Positions 40,457 to 49,068 of a stretch of DNA of 49,393 bases are shown here, piece by piece. Location: positions 1 through 49,393 of the forward strand of contig DBTU01000018.1 of the NCBI GenBank assembly GCA_002307215.1, in the 5' to 3' direction. Source of the stretch: Lachnoclostridium sp. UBA1308 (GTDB lineage Bacteria > Bacillota > Clostridia > Lachnospirales > Lachnospiraceae). The notes under the pieces were generated by a model that saw only the letters and a program-made list of their open reading frames with translations, ran no database searches and was not told the DNA's origin. Both the position numbers and the translations under genes were made by a program. The first letter of the stretch is position 1. The number at the start of each line of letters is the position of its first letter.

Positions 40457-41212
40457 ATGGAAGACTATACTAGCATCATTGATGGAGTAACAGATAGATG
40501 TAAAGATATATTGAAGGACAATCTGATAGGTGTTTATGTTCACGGATCAATTGCAATGCAGTGCTTTCGCTGGAGTAAAAGCGATATAGATCTTTTGATT
40601 GTAGTGAAAGAAGAACCGGATATAAAGACAAAACACAAATTTATGGAGGTCATAATAGAATATAATAAATTAGCACCACCAAAAGGGATTGAATTAAGTA
40701 TGGTTTTGGAAGAGGCTTGTAGAGAGTTTGTTTATCCTACACCTTTTGTATTACATTTTTCTAATATGCACCTTGACTGGTTTTCGAAGGATCCTATGGG
40801 GTATTGCAGTAATATGAGAGGTGAGGATAAGGATCTGGCGGCACACTTTACAATTACGAAAAAGTATGGCATTACCTGGTGGGGAATAAATATTGATGAA
40901 TTGTTTGGCGAGGTCGCAAAAGAGTATTATCTTGATAGTATTCAAATTGATATGAAGGATTCTATGGAGAATATTGAAGTGAATCCCATGTATACTATTT
41001 TGACGCTGTGCAGAGTCGCAGCATTTGTTAAGGATGGATTAATCCTCTCGAAAGAGCAGGGTGGAAGATGGGGCTCTGAGAGACTACCGGAAGAATATTC
41101 TTGTATGGCAAAGGATGCCCTACAATGCTATATGAGTGACCGAATACCGGTATTTGACATGGAAGAATGTAAACGTTTTGGCAGTTATCTGATGGAAATG
41201 ATGGAAGAATGA
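40457..41212 (+). CDS. AadA-like nucleotidyltransferase (DUF4111)
   Basis: A 251-residue protein shaped like streptomycin/spectinomycin adenylyltransferases. The nucleotidyltransferase motif GSIAMQCFRWSKSDIDLLIV (about 31-50) has the G-S-x(n)-D-x-D core. A C-terminal helical DUF4111 domain follows (NPMYTILTLCRVAAFVKDG, RWGSERLPEEYSCMAKDAL). TTGGAGGAAAAGT precedes the ATG. It could adenylylate an aminoglycoside, but environmental relatives without resistance activity are common, so resistance is not claimed. It is monocistronic. Confidence 0.85.
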   Translation: MEDYTSIIDGVTDRCKDILKDNLIGVYVHGSIAMQCFRWSKSDIDLLIVVKEEPDIKTKHKFMEVIIEYNKLAPPKGIELSMVLEEACREFVYPTPFVLHFSNMHLDWFSKDPMGYCSNMRGEDKDLAAHFTITKKYGITWWGINIDELFGEVAKEYYLDSIQIDMKDSMENIEVNPMYTILTLCRVAAFVKDGLILSKEQGGRWGSERLPEEYSCMAKDALQCYMSDRIPVFDMEECKRFGSYLMEMMEE

Positions 41213-41289
41213 GATGTAAAATGTTTAATAATTCCATTGCTATATCTCTTAAAACAGCTACAATATAGGTAGTGAAAATTCAAAAGAGA

Positions 41290-41507
41290 AAGTTGCTGTT
41301 ACAGTTCAGCCTTCAAAGAGATGAATCCGGACTGGGAAAAAATGATTTCCATATAGGAGTATTTGCATTCGTCGGTACTTTGGCTCTGTCCTATAGAGCC
41401 TTATGTACCGCTACGTAATGCAACTTAGCGAAAGCGGCTCCTATATGGAAACATTTCTTTCCCGGTCTTGTCACTAACCTTGCTAGGCTGAACTGTAACA
41501 AGTTGCT
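41290..41507. mobile_element. MITE (202 bp) with 8-bp target site duplication
   Basis: The element 41298-41499 begins GTTACAGTTCAGCCT and ends with the exact inverted copy AGGCTGAACTGTAAC, giving 15-bp terminal repeats. It is flanked by AAGTTGCT at 41290-41297 and 41500-41507. It shares both ends with the 90-bp copy at 4766-4855. Its interior is bounded by TTTCCATATAGGAG/CTCCTATATGGAAA and holds nested stems (GGCTCT/AGAGCC inside GGTAC/GTACC). It has no coding frame and depends on a transposase in trans. Confidence 0.9.
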
Positions 41508-41551
41508 TTATCGAATGGATAGAAGTGATTGACTACACAAGGAGTACCTGA

Positions 41552-42625
41552 ATGTCATATGATTATAAGGAAATAGTGCCATATCTCTTGGATTGGTATG
41601 ATAATAATGCCAGAATACTTGCCTGGAGGGAAAACCCAAAGCCATATTATATATGGATTTCAGAGATTATGCTGCAGCAAACCAGAGTCGAGGCAGTCAA
41701 AGGATATTTTGACCGATTCATTACAGCCCTGCCTAATATTAAGGCACTGGCCGAGGCAGATGAGGAGAGGCTTTTAAAGCTCTGGGAGGGGCTTGGATAT
41801 TACAACCGCGTTAGGAATTTGCAGAAAGCGGCCATGCAGGTTTCTGATTTATATGACGGTGAACTGCCTACAGAATATGAAAAGCTGATGAAATTGCCCG
41901 GAATCGGTAGCTATACAGCAGGAGCGATTTCTTCCATAGCCTTTGGTTATCCCGTGCCGGTTGTTGACGGTAATGTGCTTCGGGTTACGAAAAGGCTTGC
42001 CGGAAGCTTTGATGATATCAAGAAAGATAAGGTAAAGAAGGAGTTGTGGCAGAATTTATTGCCAATCATTCCATTGGATCGTCCGGGAGATTTTAATCAA
42101 GCACTGATGGAATTGGGAGCGATGGTCTGTCTCCCTAACGGAAAGCCTCTTTGTGATAAGTGTCCTGTGATGCATTTGTGTAAAGCATTTCATGAAGATA
42201 CGATAGACAGGATACCTGTAAAAACTGCTCCCAAGGAGCGCAGGAAGGAAGAACGAACCATATTGTTAATGGAATACCGGAATAAGTTCGCAATACACAA
42301 GAGGTCAATAAAGGGTCTGCTCGCCGGTCTATGGGAGCTTCCTGGACTTGAAGGTAAGCTTAATCCAAAGGAACTTAGACAACACCTGCATTCTATGGGA
42401 TATAATCCTGCTGAAATCATTCCGATGGGTGAGGCAAAACATATCTTTTCTCATGTAGAATGGCATATGTCCGGTTATAATATTAAGTTTGAAGATGAGC
42501 CGCTACAGCCGGAGGTACAGGATTTCGTGGGCAAATGGGCAGGCAGGGATGAGATTATCGATATTTATAGTATGCCGAATGCATTTTCGGCATTTACCAC
42601 GGCACTTAGAGAACAGATAGGATGA
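41552..42625 (+). CDS. mutY: A/G-specific adenine glycosylase
   Basis: A 357-residue MutY that removes adenine mispaired with 8-oxoguanine. Catalytic Glu38 is in SEIMLQQTRVE, the helix-hairpin-helix is LPGIGSYTAGAI, and Asp139 is in VVDGNVLRV. The four iron-sulphur cysteines are at 193, 201, 204 and 210. The first spacing is seven residues, one more than in the E. coli enzyme but, as I recall, common in Clostridia. The C-terminal Nudix-like domain that recognises 8-oxoG spans about 235-350. CAAGGAGTACCTGA precedes the ATG. It is followed by an exported protein gene 23 bases downstream. Confidence 0.95.
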   Translation: MSYDYKEIVPYLLDWYDNNARILAWRENPKPYYIWISEIMLQQTRVEAVKGYFDRFITALPNIKALAEADEERLLKLWEGLGYYNRVRNLQKAAMQVSDLYDGELPTEYEKLMKLPGIGSYTAGAISSIAFGYPVPVVDGNVLRVTKRLAGSFDDIKKDKVKKELWQNLLPIIPLDRPGDFNQALMELGAMVCLPNGKPLCDKCPVMHLCKAFHEDTIDRIPVKTAPKERRKEERTILLMEYRNKFAIHKRSIKGLLAGLWELPGLEGKLNPKELRQHLHSMGYNPAEIIPMGEAKHIFSHVEWHMSGYNIKFEDEPLQPEVQDFVGKWAGRDEIIDIYSMPNAFSAFTTALREQIG

Positions 42626-42648
42626 CTTGAAAGAAAGGAAGATCGATT

Positions 42649-43320
42649 ATGAAAGAAAAACGTAAATCCGGTAAGATGATTGCTTTAGTCAGTATACTTA
42701 TTATAATTCTATGCATGATATCATTTATTTTGGGTTCTTATTATGGAATTAATTTAAAAAATGATAATAAATCAGAAAACACAGAGGTTACACCGGCGAT
42801 ATCTGATATACCGGATGGTTCGGCGGATGTTACACAGGCTGTACGAGAAAATACTGTTACTCCACAGCCAACACAGGAAAATACTGTTACTCCACAGGCA
42901 GGCAGCGAATCAGATAACATCGTATATGCCAATACTGAATTTGGTTTTGAATTTACACTTCCTGCGAGCTGGGATGGGTATTCAATTCTGACAGAGAACT
43001 GGCAAGGGACAGCCTGTACCGGAGATAATGCGGGAGATGTTATAGAGACGGGCACAAAGATTATTATAAGACATCCCGATTGGACAAATGAAAAGCCTCG
43101 TCAGGATATCCCAATCATGGTATTTACACTCGATCAGTGGAAGATAGTTGAGAGTGAAGATATGTCCGTAAGTGCGGCTCCGATTGGCCCAAGTAAGCTG
43201 GGAAGTAATTCTGAATACGTATTTGCGTTACCGGCCCGATATAATTTTGCTTATCCCGATGGTTATGAAGAGGTTGAGGATATTATGGCGAGTAATCCCC
43301 TTATTCCAGTTGAAAGCTGA
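42649..43320 (+). CDS. membrane-anchored exported protein, unknown
   Basis: A 223-residue protein. An N-terminal anchor (MIALVSILIIILCMISFILGSYYG) is followed by a Thr/Pro-rich linker with ENTVTPQPTQ/ENTVTPQAGS, a tandem duplication. A domain of about 125 residues follows (FGFEFTLPASWDGYSI, KIIIRHPDWTNEKPRQDIPIMVFTLDQW). FxFxLPxSWxG resembles domains of small Clostridial surface proteins, for which no function is known. GAAAGGAAGATCGATT precedes the ATG. It probably shares a transcript with mutY. It ends directly against a half MITE. Confidence 0.75.
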   Translation: MKEKRKSGKMIALVSILIIILCMISFILGSYYGINLKNDNKSENTEVTPAISDIPDGSADVTQAVRENTVTPQPTQENTVTPQAGSESDNIVYANTEFGFEFTLPASWDGYSILTENWQGTACTGDNAGDVIETGTKIIIRHPDWTNEKPRQDIPIMVFTLDQWKIVESEDMSVSAAPIGPSKLGSNSEYVFALPARYNFAYPDGYEEVEDIMASNPLIPVES

Positions 43321-43321
43321 A

Positions 43322-43373
43322 GAAACATTTATTTCCAAGTCTTGTCACTATCCTTGCAAGGCTGAACTGTAAG
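43322..43373 (+). repeat. half copy of the MITE family
   Basis: The right half of the 41298-41499 element, ending GGCTGAACTGTAAG, begins two bases after the stop codon of the exported protein. The left half and the left target copy are missing. Confidence 0.75.
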
Positions 43374-43384
43374 CTTTGAATAGA

Positions 43385-43430
43385 AAAAATGGCTGACATT
43401 ACATTTTATGATTGTAATATCAGCCATTTA
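43385..43430. terminator. terminator-like hairpin
   Basis: AAATGGCTGA...TCAGCCATTT with an inner ATTACA/TTGTAAT stem, flanked by A- and T-runs. Confidence 0.7.
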
Positions 43431-43533
43431 TGTTATGATAGTGAATGGACGCTCAAAGGAACAGATAACATAAATCCGACAGGCTAATGGCTTATGATAA
43501 GCGATATGTTTATAAAAGCAGATGGAGGTTGTA

Positions 43534-44004
43534 ATGAAAAAAGTATATGTTTTTGCATTGGTAATACTGCTGGTGTTATCCGGCTGCAGTAAGACAAAGC
43601 AAATGTCGAGTTTTATTCCGACTACTACACCAAACAGTGAAACTGAAGAAGTTATAACACCAACCGGCGGTTTGACGGCTACACCGACACCGAAAACCAT
43701 CTATGTAGGACAAACAATACCCAAATATGTAAAGCTGACAGAATATGAAGATGTCCTTAATGTACGATCAGCGCCTTCCACTGATACCGATAATGTTGTT
43801 GGATTTCTGGTGCATACCGAGAAAATTGATGTTATAGAGATCACTGACGGATGGGCAAGCTTTGTATATAATGATGCTGTCTGTTATGTAAACGCAGATT
43901 TTCTTGTTGATGAAAAGCCGGATATCCTTGAACCGCCGACACCCACACCGGTACCAAAGAATGATCATAAGTCAGCATTGAATTCGACGCAACCGGAGAT
44001 ATAA
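43534..44004 (+). CDS. SH3-domain lipoprotein
   Basis: A 156-residue lipoprotein. The signal peptide MKKVYVFALVILLVLSGC has lipobox VLSGC. A Thr/Pro linker (TPTGGLTATPTPK) leads to a bacterial SH3 domain (VLNVRSAPSTDTDNVVGFLVHTEKIDVIEITDGWASFVYNDAVCYVNADFL, about 70-125). A second Pro/Thr tail ends the protein. SH3b domains bind peptidoglycan or teichoic acid, so it is probably a wall-contact protein. TGGAGGTTGTA fixes ATG 43534, four codons inside the longest frame. It is monocistronic. Confidence 0.87.
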   Translation: MKKVYVFALVILLVLSGCSKTKQMSSFIPTTTPNSETEEVITPTGGLTATPTPKTIYVGQTIPKYVKLTEYEDVLNVRSAPSTDTDNVVGFLVHTEKIDVIEITDGWASFVYNDAVCYVNADFLVDEKPDILEPPTPTPVPKNDHKSALNSTQPEI

Positions 44005-44032
44005 ATATCTTTATGTATAAAGATTATTTGTA

Positions 44033-44914
44033 TTATTTGATAAATGACAGGAATTTAGTAAGTGAATCAGAGAGGAAGGTGTTTTTCGCATAGGAAAAGC
44101 CGACCTCTCTTTTGTTTATTGGCGTTTTTAATGGAATTTGAACCAATGTACCGGTCTCAAGTTCCTTCTGGACAAAGGCTTTAATGACACATGCAACGCC
44201 AAGGCCGGTTTTCGCAAATTCTATGAGAAGATCCATACTGCTTATTTCCAATATGTGCTTGGGCTCTATTTGATTTGTCTTAAAATAGTCTTCAATATAT
44301 TTACGAGAGACATTTTCTTCATCCAGAAGCATGAGAGTGGAGCTGGCGATGATATCGGGATTACTTTCGCGAAGCTTTAGGTTATCCAAATAGGTCTGTG
44401 TAGCGACAAAGATATCCTCAATTTCCCCCAGTGAATGAAACTGAAAAGTATCAGTTGCACCGGGCTTTGCAACAAGTCCGATATCAAGCTGATTATTCTC
44501 AAGTTGCCTTAAGGTATGGGAGGAGGATTGATTTTCAATCGTAATCTTAATATGGGGGTTTTCCTGAACAAATCCGTTCAAGTAAGGTAAAAGTAAATAT
44601 CTACACAGGGTTGTACTTACGCCGATTCGTAGATGCCCGATGCCAAGTTCGTGAATCCTTCGAAGGTTTTCTTCTCCGTGACGAAGTGTTTCTATGGCAC
44701 TCTTCGTATGCTCATACAGCATCTGCCCTTCTTCGGTAAGTCTGACCCCCCTGGAATTTCTGATAAATAATGTGAAGCCAAGGTTTTCCTCCAGAGTCTG
44801 GATTGCCTTACTGACCGCGGGTTGGCTTATGTATAGTTGCCTTGCTGCACGCGAGATATTTCCTGCTTCAGCAACACTGTTAAAGATATAATAGGAAGAT
44901 AGATTCTGTTCCAT
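44033..44914 (-). CDS. LysR family transcriptional regulator
   Basis: A 293-residue LysR protein. The N-terminal winged helix is at 1-62 (YIFNSVAEAGNISRAARQLYISQPAVSKAIQTLEENLGFTLFIRNSRGVRLT). The periplasmic-binding-like effector domain spans about 90-290. AAGGAGGTGCAC fixes ATG 44914. The gene is divergent from leuBCD with a candidate T-N11-A palindrome between them (44965-44981), so it may regulate the leu genes and its own gene in response to a pathway intermediate. The control of leuBCD is inference. Confidence 0.9.
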   Translation of the reverse strand: MEQNLSSYYIFNSVAEAGNISRAARQLYISQPAVSKAIQTLEENLGFTLFIRNSRGVRLTEEGQMLYEHTKSAIETLRHGEENLRRIHELGIGHLRIGVSTTLCRYLLLPYLNGFVQENPHIKITIENQSSSHTLRQLENNQLDIGLVAKPGATDTFQFHSLGEIEDIFVATQTYLDNLKLRESNPDIIASSTLMLLDEENVSRKYIEDYFKTNQIEPKHILEISSMDLLIEFAKTGLGVACVIKAFVQKELETGTLVQIPLKTPINKREVGFSYAKNTFLSDSLTKFLSFIK

Positions 44915-44964
44915 GTGCACCTCCTTGATCTATTAGATCTATAATATGATTAATAGATTAATTG

Positions 44965-44981
44965 TATAACTACATGTTATA
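44965..44981. promoter_or_regulatory. candidate LysR operator
   Basis: TATAACTACATGTTATA is a perfect 6-bp inverted repeat around five bases, with the T-N11-A core typical of LysR sites. It lies about 50 bases upstream of the LysR start. Confidence 0.5.
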
Positions 44982-45130
44982 GTTGGTATTATTAATATGT
45001 ATTATAATTATATCAGCACTTATGATAAAATTGCAATAGAAAAGAGTGTAAGAAAAATTACTTTAACTCGGAAAGAACCCGCAAGAAGGCTTCTTTCATC
45101 AGATTTCGCGATAGTAAAATGCCATAAATG

Positions 45131-45210
45131 GGAGGATAACCTCCTAAAAACCGATAGGAGGAAATCCTCCTAAAAAATAAGGGAGGATAACCTCCTAAAA
45201 AACGAGGAGG
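45131..45210 (+). repeat. tandem SD/anti-SD hairpins before leuB
   Basis: GGAGG occurs at 45131, 45157, 45182 and 45206. Each of the first three is followed by a matching CCTCC (GGAGGATAACCTCCTAAAAA) and makes a short hairpin. The fourth is the free leuB ribosome site. The period is 26, 25 and 24 bp. They may act as decoys or fold to control access to leuB. Confidence 0.8.
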
Positions 45211-45216
45211 TAGAAT

Positions 45217-46299
45217 ATGACTTATAACATTGCAGTTATTCCGGGTGATGGAATCGGGCCGGAGATTATTACAGAGGCTAAGAAGGTTCTTGACCGGATT
45301 GGCGTTAAATTTGAACACAAATTTAAATTTACTGAGGTACTCATGGGCGGAGTATCGATTGACAAAACAGGGGAGCCGCTCACGAAAGAGGCACTTGAAA
45401 CCGCAAAGAAAAGTGATTCCGTGTTGCTTGGAGCAGTAGGCGGTAATGTAGGCCAATCCAATTGGTACAGTCTCCCTCCGCATTTGAGACCGGAAGCGGG
45501 ATTATTGGCAATCCGTAAGGGGCTTGGACTTTACGCAAACATCCGACCCGCAGTATTATTTGACGAGTTGAAGGGCGCCTGTCCCCTAAAGGAGAGTATC
45601 GTCGGCGATGGGTTTGATTTTGTAGTAATGAGGGAACTGACAGGCGGTTTGTATTTTGGAGAACGCAGTACGGTTGAGGAGAATGGTATCAGAAAAGCAA
45701 CCGATATGCTTGTTTATGATGAAAATGAGATCAGAAGAATTGCGAAATGGGCCTTTGAGATTGCGATGAAGAGAAGTAAGAAGGTCTGTAGCGTGGATAA
45801 AGCCAATGTACTGGATTCCTCAAGACTCTGGAGACAGGTAACCAAAGAGGTTTCCAAGGATTATCCTGAGGTTGAGCTTACGGATATGCTTGTAGATAAC
45901 TGTGCAATGCAGCTTGTGAAGAATCCAAGACAGTTTGACGTTATCTTAACTGAGAACATGTTTGGTGACATACTTTCGGATGAAGCCAGCATGGTTACGG
46001 GATCCATCGGAATGCTTGCATCCGCCAGTCTCGGAGATACCAAGCTCGGTCTATACGAGCCAAGCCATGGTTCGGCACCTGATATTGCCGGCCAGAATAA
46101 GGCTAATCCGATTGCGACCATCCTATCCGCAGCCATGATGCTTCGTTACTCCTTTGATCTTGAGACAGAAGCAGGTAAGATTGAAGCAGCAATTAAAACA
46201 GTATTAAAGAAAAATTACAGAACGATTGATATTATGTCGGAGGGTATGACGCTTGTGGGAACGAAAGAAATGAGCGAGTTGATTATCTCAGAAATATAA
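45217..46299 (+). CDS. leuB: 3-isopropylmalate dehydrogenase
   Basis: A 360-residue LeuB of standard length. It oxidises and decarboxylates 3-isopropylmalate with NAD in leucine synthesis. The family motifs are AVIPGDGIGPEII at the N-terminus, LLGAVGG, LLAIRKGLGLYANIRPA (substrate-binding arginines), VVMRELTGGLYFG, and NMFGDILSDEASMVTGSIGMLASAS near the metal-binding aspartates. GAPDIAGQNKANP is the NAD loop. The ATG follows GAGGAGGTAGAAT. leuC starts 40 bases downstream, so the three genes form an operon. leuA is not in the window. Confidence 0.97.
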   Translation: MTYNIAVIPGDGIGPEIITEAKKVLDRIGVKFEHKFKFTEVLMGGVSIDKTGEPLTKEALETAKKSDSVLLGAVGGNVGQSNWYSLPPHLRPEAGLLAIRKGLGLYANIRPAVLFDELKGACPLKESIVGDGFDFVVMRELTGGLYFGERSTVEENGIRKATDMLVYDENEIRRIAKWAFEIAMKRSKKVCSVDKANVLDSSRLWRQVTKEVSKDYPEVELTDMLVDNCAMQLVKNPRQFDVILTENMFGDILSDEASMVTGSIGMLASASLGDTKLGLYEPSHGSAPDIAGQNKANPIATILSAAMMLRYSFDLETEAGKIEAAIKTVLKKNYRTIDIMSEGMTLVGTKEMSELIISEI

Positions 46300-46339
46300 T
46301 ATTTATACGATTATAGATTATTTTAAGGAGGATTTCATT

Positions 46340-47605
46340 ATGGGTATGACAATGACGCAGAAGATATTAGCGGCTCATTCAGGTCTGGATACAGTCACTG
46401 CAGGGCAACTGATTGAAACAGATTTAAGCTTAGTGCTGGGGAATGATGTAACTGCCCCGGTAGCCATTCATGAGATGGAGAAAATGGTAATTAAGAAGGT
46501 GTTTGATAAGGACAAGATTGCATTGGTACCGGATCATTTTACACCCAATAAGGATATAAAGTCTGCCGAACATTGCAAATGTGTACGTGAATTTGCAAGG
46601 GAGCAGGACATTACCAATTATTTTGAAATCGGTGAGATGGGTATTGAGCACGCACTGCTTCCGGAAAAAGGTCTGGTGGTTGCGGGAGATGTAATAATCG
46701 GAGCAGATTCACATACCTGTACCTATGGAGCTTTAGGAGCATTTTCAACCGGTGTCGGAAGTACAGACATGGCAGCAGGTATGGCAACCGGTAAGGCATG
46801 GTTTAAGGTCCCGTCCGCTATCAAATTTGTATTGACCGGTAAGCCGTCAAAATGGGTCAGCGGTAAGGATGTCATCCTTCATATTATCGGTATGATCGGT
46901 GTGGACGGGGCTTTATATAAATCCATGGAATTTGTGGGTGATGGAATTAATAATCTTTCCATGGATGACCGTTTTTCCATGGCCAATATGGTAATTGAAG
47001 CCGGAGCTAAGAACGGAATCTTTCCTGTCGATGAACCGGCGATTGAATACATGAAAGAGCATTCCGTGAAAGAAATAAAGATCTTTACGGCAGATGCGGA
47101 TGCAGAATATGATGAGACCATAGAGATTGATTTGTCTGCATTAAAGCCGACAGTAGCATTTCCGCATCTTCCGGAGAATACCCGTACCATTGATGAGGTG
47201 GGTGAGATCAAGATTGACCAGGTTGTCATCGGTTCTTGTACCAACGGAAGGATCGACGACTTAAGAATAGCTGCAAAGATATTAGAAGGTAGGAAGGTTG
47301 CTAAGGGACTTCGCGTCATAATTTTCCCTGCTACCCAGGCTATTTATCTTCAGGCAATGGAGGAGGGTTTGCTTGCTACATTTATCAGAGCGGGAGCAGT
47401 AGTCAGTACACCCACCTGTGGGCCATGTCTTGGCGGACATATGGGTATTCTTGCGGCAGGTGAGCGTGCAGTGGCAACCACGAATCGTAACTTTGTCGGT
47501 CGTATGGGTCATGTAGAATCAGAGGTTTATCTGGCAAGCCCGGCAGTAGCTGCAGCGAGTGCTATAACCGGTAAAATATCAGGTCCCGAAGAGCTGGGCT
47601 TATAG
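46340..47605 (+). CDS. leuC: 3-isopropylmalate dehydratase, large subunit
   Basis: A 421-residue aconitase-family subunit of the shorter (about 420-residue) LeuC/HacA type. It isomerises isopropylmalate with LeuD. The three cysteine ligands of the 4Fe-4S cluster are in SCTNGRIDDL and CGPCLGGH. GADSHTCTYGALGAFSTGVGSTD is the usual substrate segment. AAGGAGGATTTCATT precedes the ATG. It lies between leuB and leuD in one operon. Confidence 0.97.
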   Translation: MGMTMTQKILAAHSGLDTVTAGQLIETDLSLVLGNDVTAPVAIHEMEKMVIKKVFDKDKIALVPDHFTPNKDIKSAEHCKCVREFAREQDITNYFEIGEMGIEHALLPEKGLVVAGDVIIGADSHTCTYGALGAFSTGVGSTDMAAGMATGKAWFKVPSAIKFVLTGKPSKWVSGKDVILHIIGMIGVDGALYKSMEFVGDGINNLSMDDRFSMANMVIEAGAKNGIFPVDEPAIEYMKEHSVKEIKIFTADADAEYDETIEIDLSALKPTVAFPHLPENTRTIDEVGEIKIDQVVIGSCTNGRIDDLRIAAKILEGRKVAKGLRVIIFPATQAIYLQAMEEGLLATFIRAGAVVSTPTCGPCLGGHMGILAAGERAVATTNRNFVGRMGHVESEVYLASPAVAAASAITGKISGPEELGL

Positions 47606-47634
47606 GTTTTATCAAATAAATGGAGGTATACAAT

Positions 47635-48120
47635 ATGAAAGCTTGCGGTACAGTACACAAATATGGTGATAATGTTGATACAGACGTAATAATTCCTGCC
47701 AGATATCTTAATTCTTCTGATCCAAAGGAGCTTGCCACAAAATGTATGATCGATATTGACAAAGATTTTGTAGACAGGGTAAAGGTAGGAGATATAATAG
47801 TTGCTAATAAGAATTTCGGCTGCGGTTCCTCCAGGGAGCATGCGCCTATAGCGATAAAAGCTTCCGGAATCAGTTGTGTTATAGCAGATACATTTGCACG
47901 AATCTTTTATCGAAATGCCATAAATATCGGTCTTCCGATTATTGAATGCCCTGAGGCTGCGAAAGAAATTGAAGCAGGAGATCAAGTAGAGATTGACTTT
48001 GATAACGGTATGATTTATGATAGTACAAAAGGAACACAGTATCAAGGACAGGCCTTTCCGGAATTTATGCAGAGGATTATTAGGGCTGAAGGGTTAATTA
48101 ATTACATTAATAATAAGTAA
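47635..48120 (+). CDS. leuD: 3-isopropylmalate dehydratase, small subunit
   Basis: A 161-residue LeuD swivel domain. It has YGDNVDTDVIIPARYL at the N-terminus and the substrate-binding FGCGSSREHAPIAIK (about 64-78), followed by ADTFARIFYRNAINIGLP. ATG 47635 follows TGGAGGTATACAAT and is chosen over an in-frame ATG at 47620, which lies in that site. It pairs with LeuC, ends the leuBCD operon and is followed by a terminator. Confidence 0.96.
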   Translation: MKACGTVHKYGDNVDTDVIIPARYLNSSDPKELATKCMIDIDKDFVDRVKVGDIIVANKNFGCGSSREHAPIAIKASGISCVIADTFARIFYRNAINIGLPIIECPEAAKEIEAGDQVEIDFDNGMIYDSTKGTQYQGQAFPEFMQRIIRAEGLINYINNK

Positions 48121-48170
48121 GTAAATTCTATTACCAATACAATAAATTAAGATCGTTTTACTGAGATTCG

Positions 48171-48220
48171 AGGAGGAATTCCAACATGTCTGATGACATG
48201 CGGAAAGCCTCCTTTTTTTA
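48171..48220 (+). terminator. terminator of leuBCD
   Basis: AGGAGGAATTCC...GGAAAGCCTCCT with an inner CATGTC/GACATG stem, ending in TTTTTTT. Confidence 0.78.
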
Positions 48221-48273
48221 TATTTACGAGATTCAGGGCACTTTTCAACGGAACGAATAAATATTTATCTATC

Positions 48274-48307
48274 AAACAGCTAAACAGTCAAACAGTCAAA
48301 CAGCTAA
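48274..48307. repeat. 9-bp tandem repeat, four copies
   Basis: AAACAGCTA, AAACAGTCA, AACAGTCAA and ACAGCTAA-like units lie in tandem (CAAACAG every 9 bp), in the leader of the nucleotidyltransferase gene. Confidence 0.7.
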
Positions 48308-48333
48308 ATAATTAACATAATTGGAGACGACTT

Positions 48334-48984
48334 ATGAAGCATCAGGATATCTTAAAGAACATCATACCTGAACTACGGGCAGATAACTCTATAACAGCGG
48401 TAATGTTAATGGGATCGGTTGCAGCTGGTACGGAGTTTCCTACCTCTGATTTAGATCTGTTTCTATTAGGTAAAAAGAATAAATTTCAGACGGAACTGAT
48501 TGATAATATTTTCGTTAAATATCTTTATATTACGCAGGAAACAGCCCAGTCAAAGCTGGATAAATCAGGCTCTGAAGTATATTATTTTCTCGGTAGTAAG
48601 ATAATATATGACATGGACGGAACACTTATTAAGTTAATGAGAAGTGCAATGAATAAATATAAAAACTACAAAGTAAATGAAAAAGATAAAGCGGAAATAA
48701 GGCATTGGTTATATAGTACTAAGATAAAGATTGATGCTGCTATTACCAATAATAATGATTTAAAAGCTGATTTTATAACAACTATATCTTCATGGAAGAT
48801 AATTGAAGCTATATTTGCAATCAATGATATCCCTCTTCCACCCGCAAGTAGAACCGAACAGGAAATGCCAAATCTAAGGCAAATTCCTAGCGATGACTGG
48901 TTTGAAAAGCTTTATGGAAAGGATGTAAATAAGCGAACCGAGTCGATTATCAATATCATAGATTGGGCATTAGTATTATTATAG
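48334..48984 (+). CDS. nucleotidyltransferase domain protein
   Basis: A 216-residue protein with a polymerase-beta-like nucleotidyltransferase domain. VMLMGSVAAGTEFPTSDLDLFLL (about 24-46) contains the G-S-x(10)-D-x-D motif. The C-terminal half is helical (KADFITTISSWKIIEAIFAIND). It resembles MNT-type domains of HEPN-MNT pairs and antibiotic nucleotidyltransferases, but no HEPN partner gene is adjacent. TTGGAGACGACTT precedes the ATG. Function unknown. Confidence 0.8.
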   Translation: MKHQDILKNIIPELRADNSITAVMLMGSVAAGTEFPTSDLDLFLLGKKNKFQTELIDNIFVKYLYITQETAQSKLDKSGSEVYYFLGSKIIYDMDGTLIKLMRSAMNKYKNYKVNEKDKAEIRHWLYSTKIKIDAAITNNNDLKADFITTISSWKIIEAIFAINDIPLPPASRTEQEMPNLRQIPSDDWFEKLYGKDVNKRTESIINIIDWALVLL

Positions 48985-49068
48985 TAGAAGAGACGGTAGT
49001 CATTGTAACATTTCCCGCTGTTGTATCATAATTTGAAATAGAACTTTTAATAGGTGATGGTATTTTCA

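Noticed and set aside
45131..45210. CRISPR-like array
   Set aside because: Units are adjacent short palindromes without unique spacers.
45058..45483. Minus-strand frame of 141 codons
   Set aside because: It reads the SD-hairpin repeats and the complement of leuB; no start site and composition unlike protein.
48187..48261. Small peptide starting inside the leuBCD terminator, with AGGAGG before it
   Set aside because: Its ribosome site and codons are the terminator stem, so coincidence is likely.
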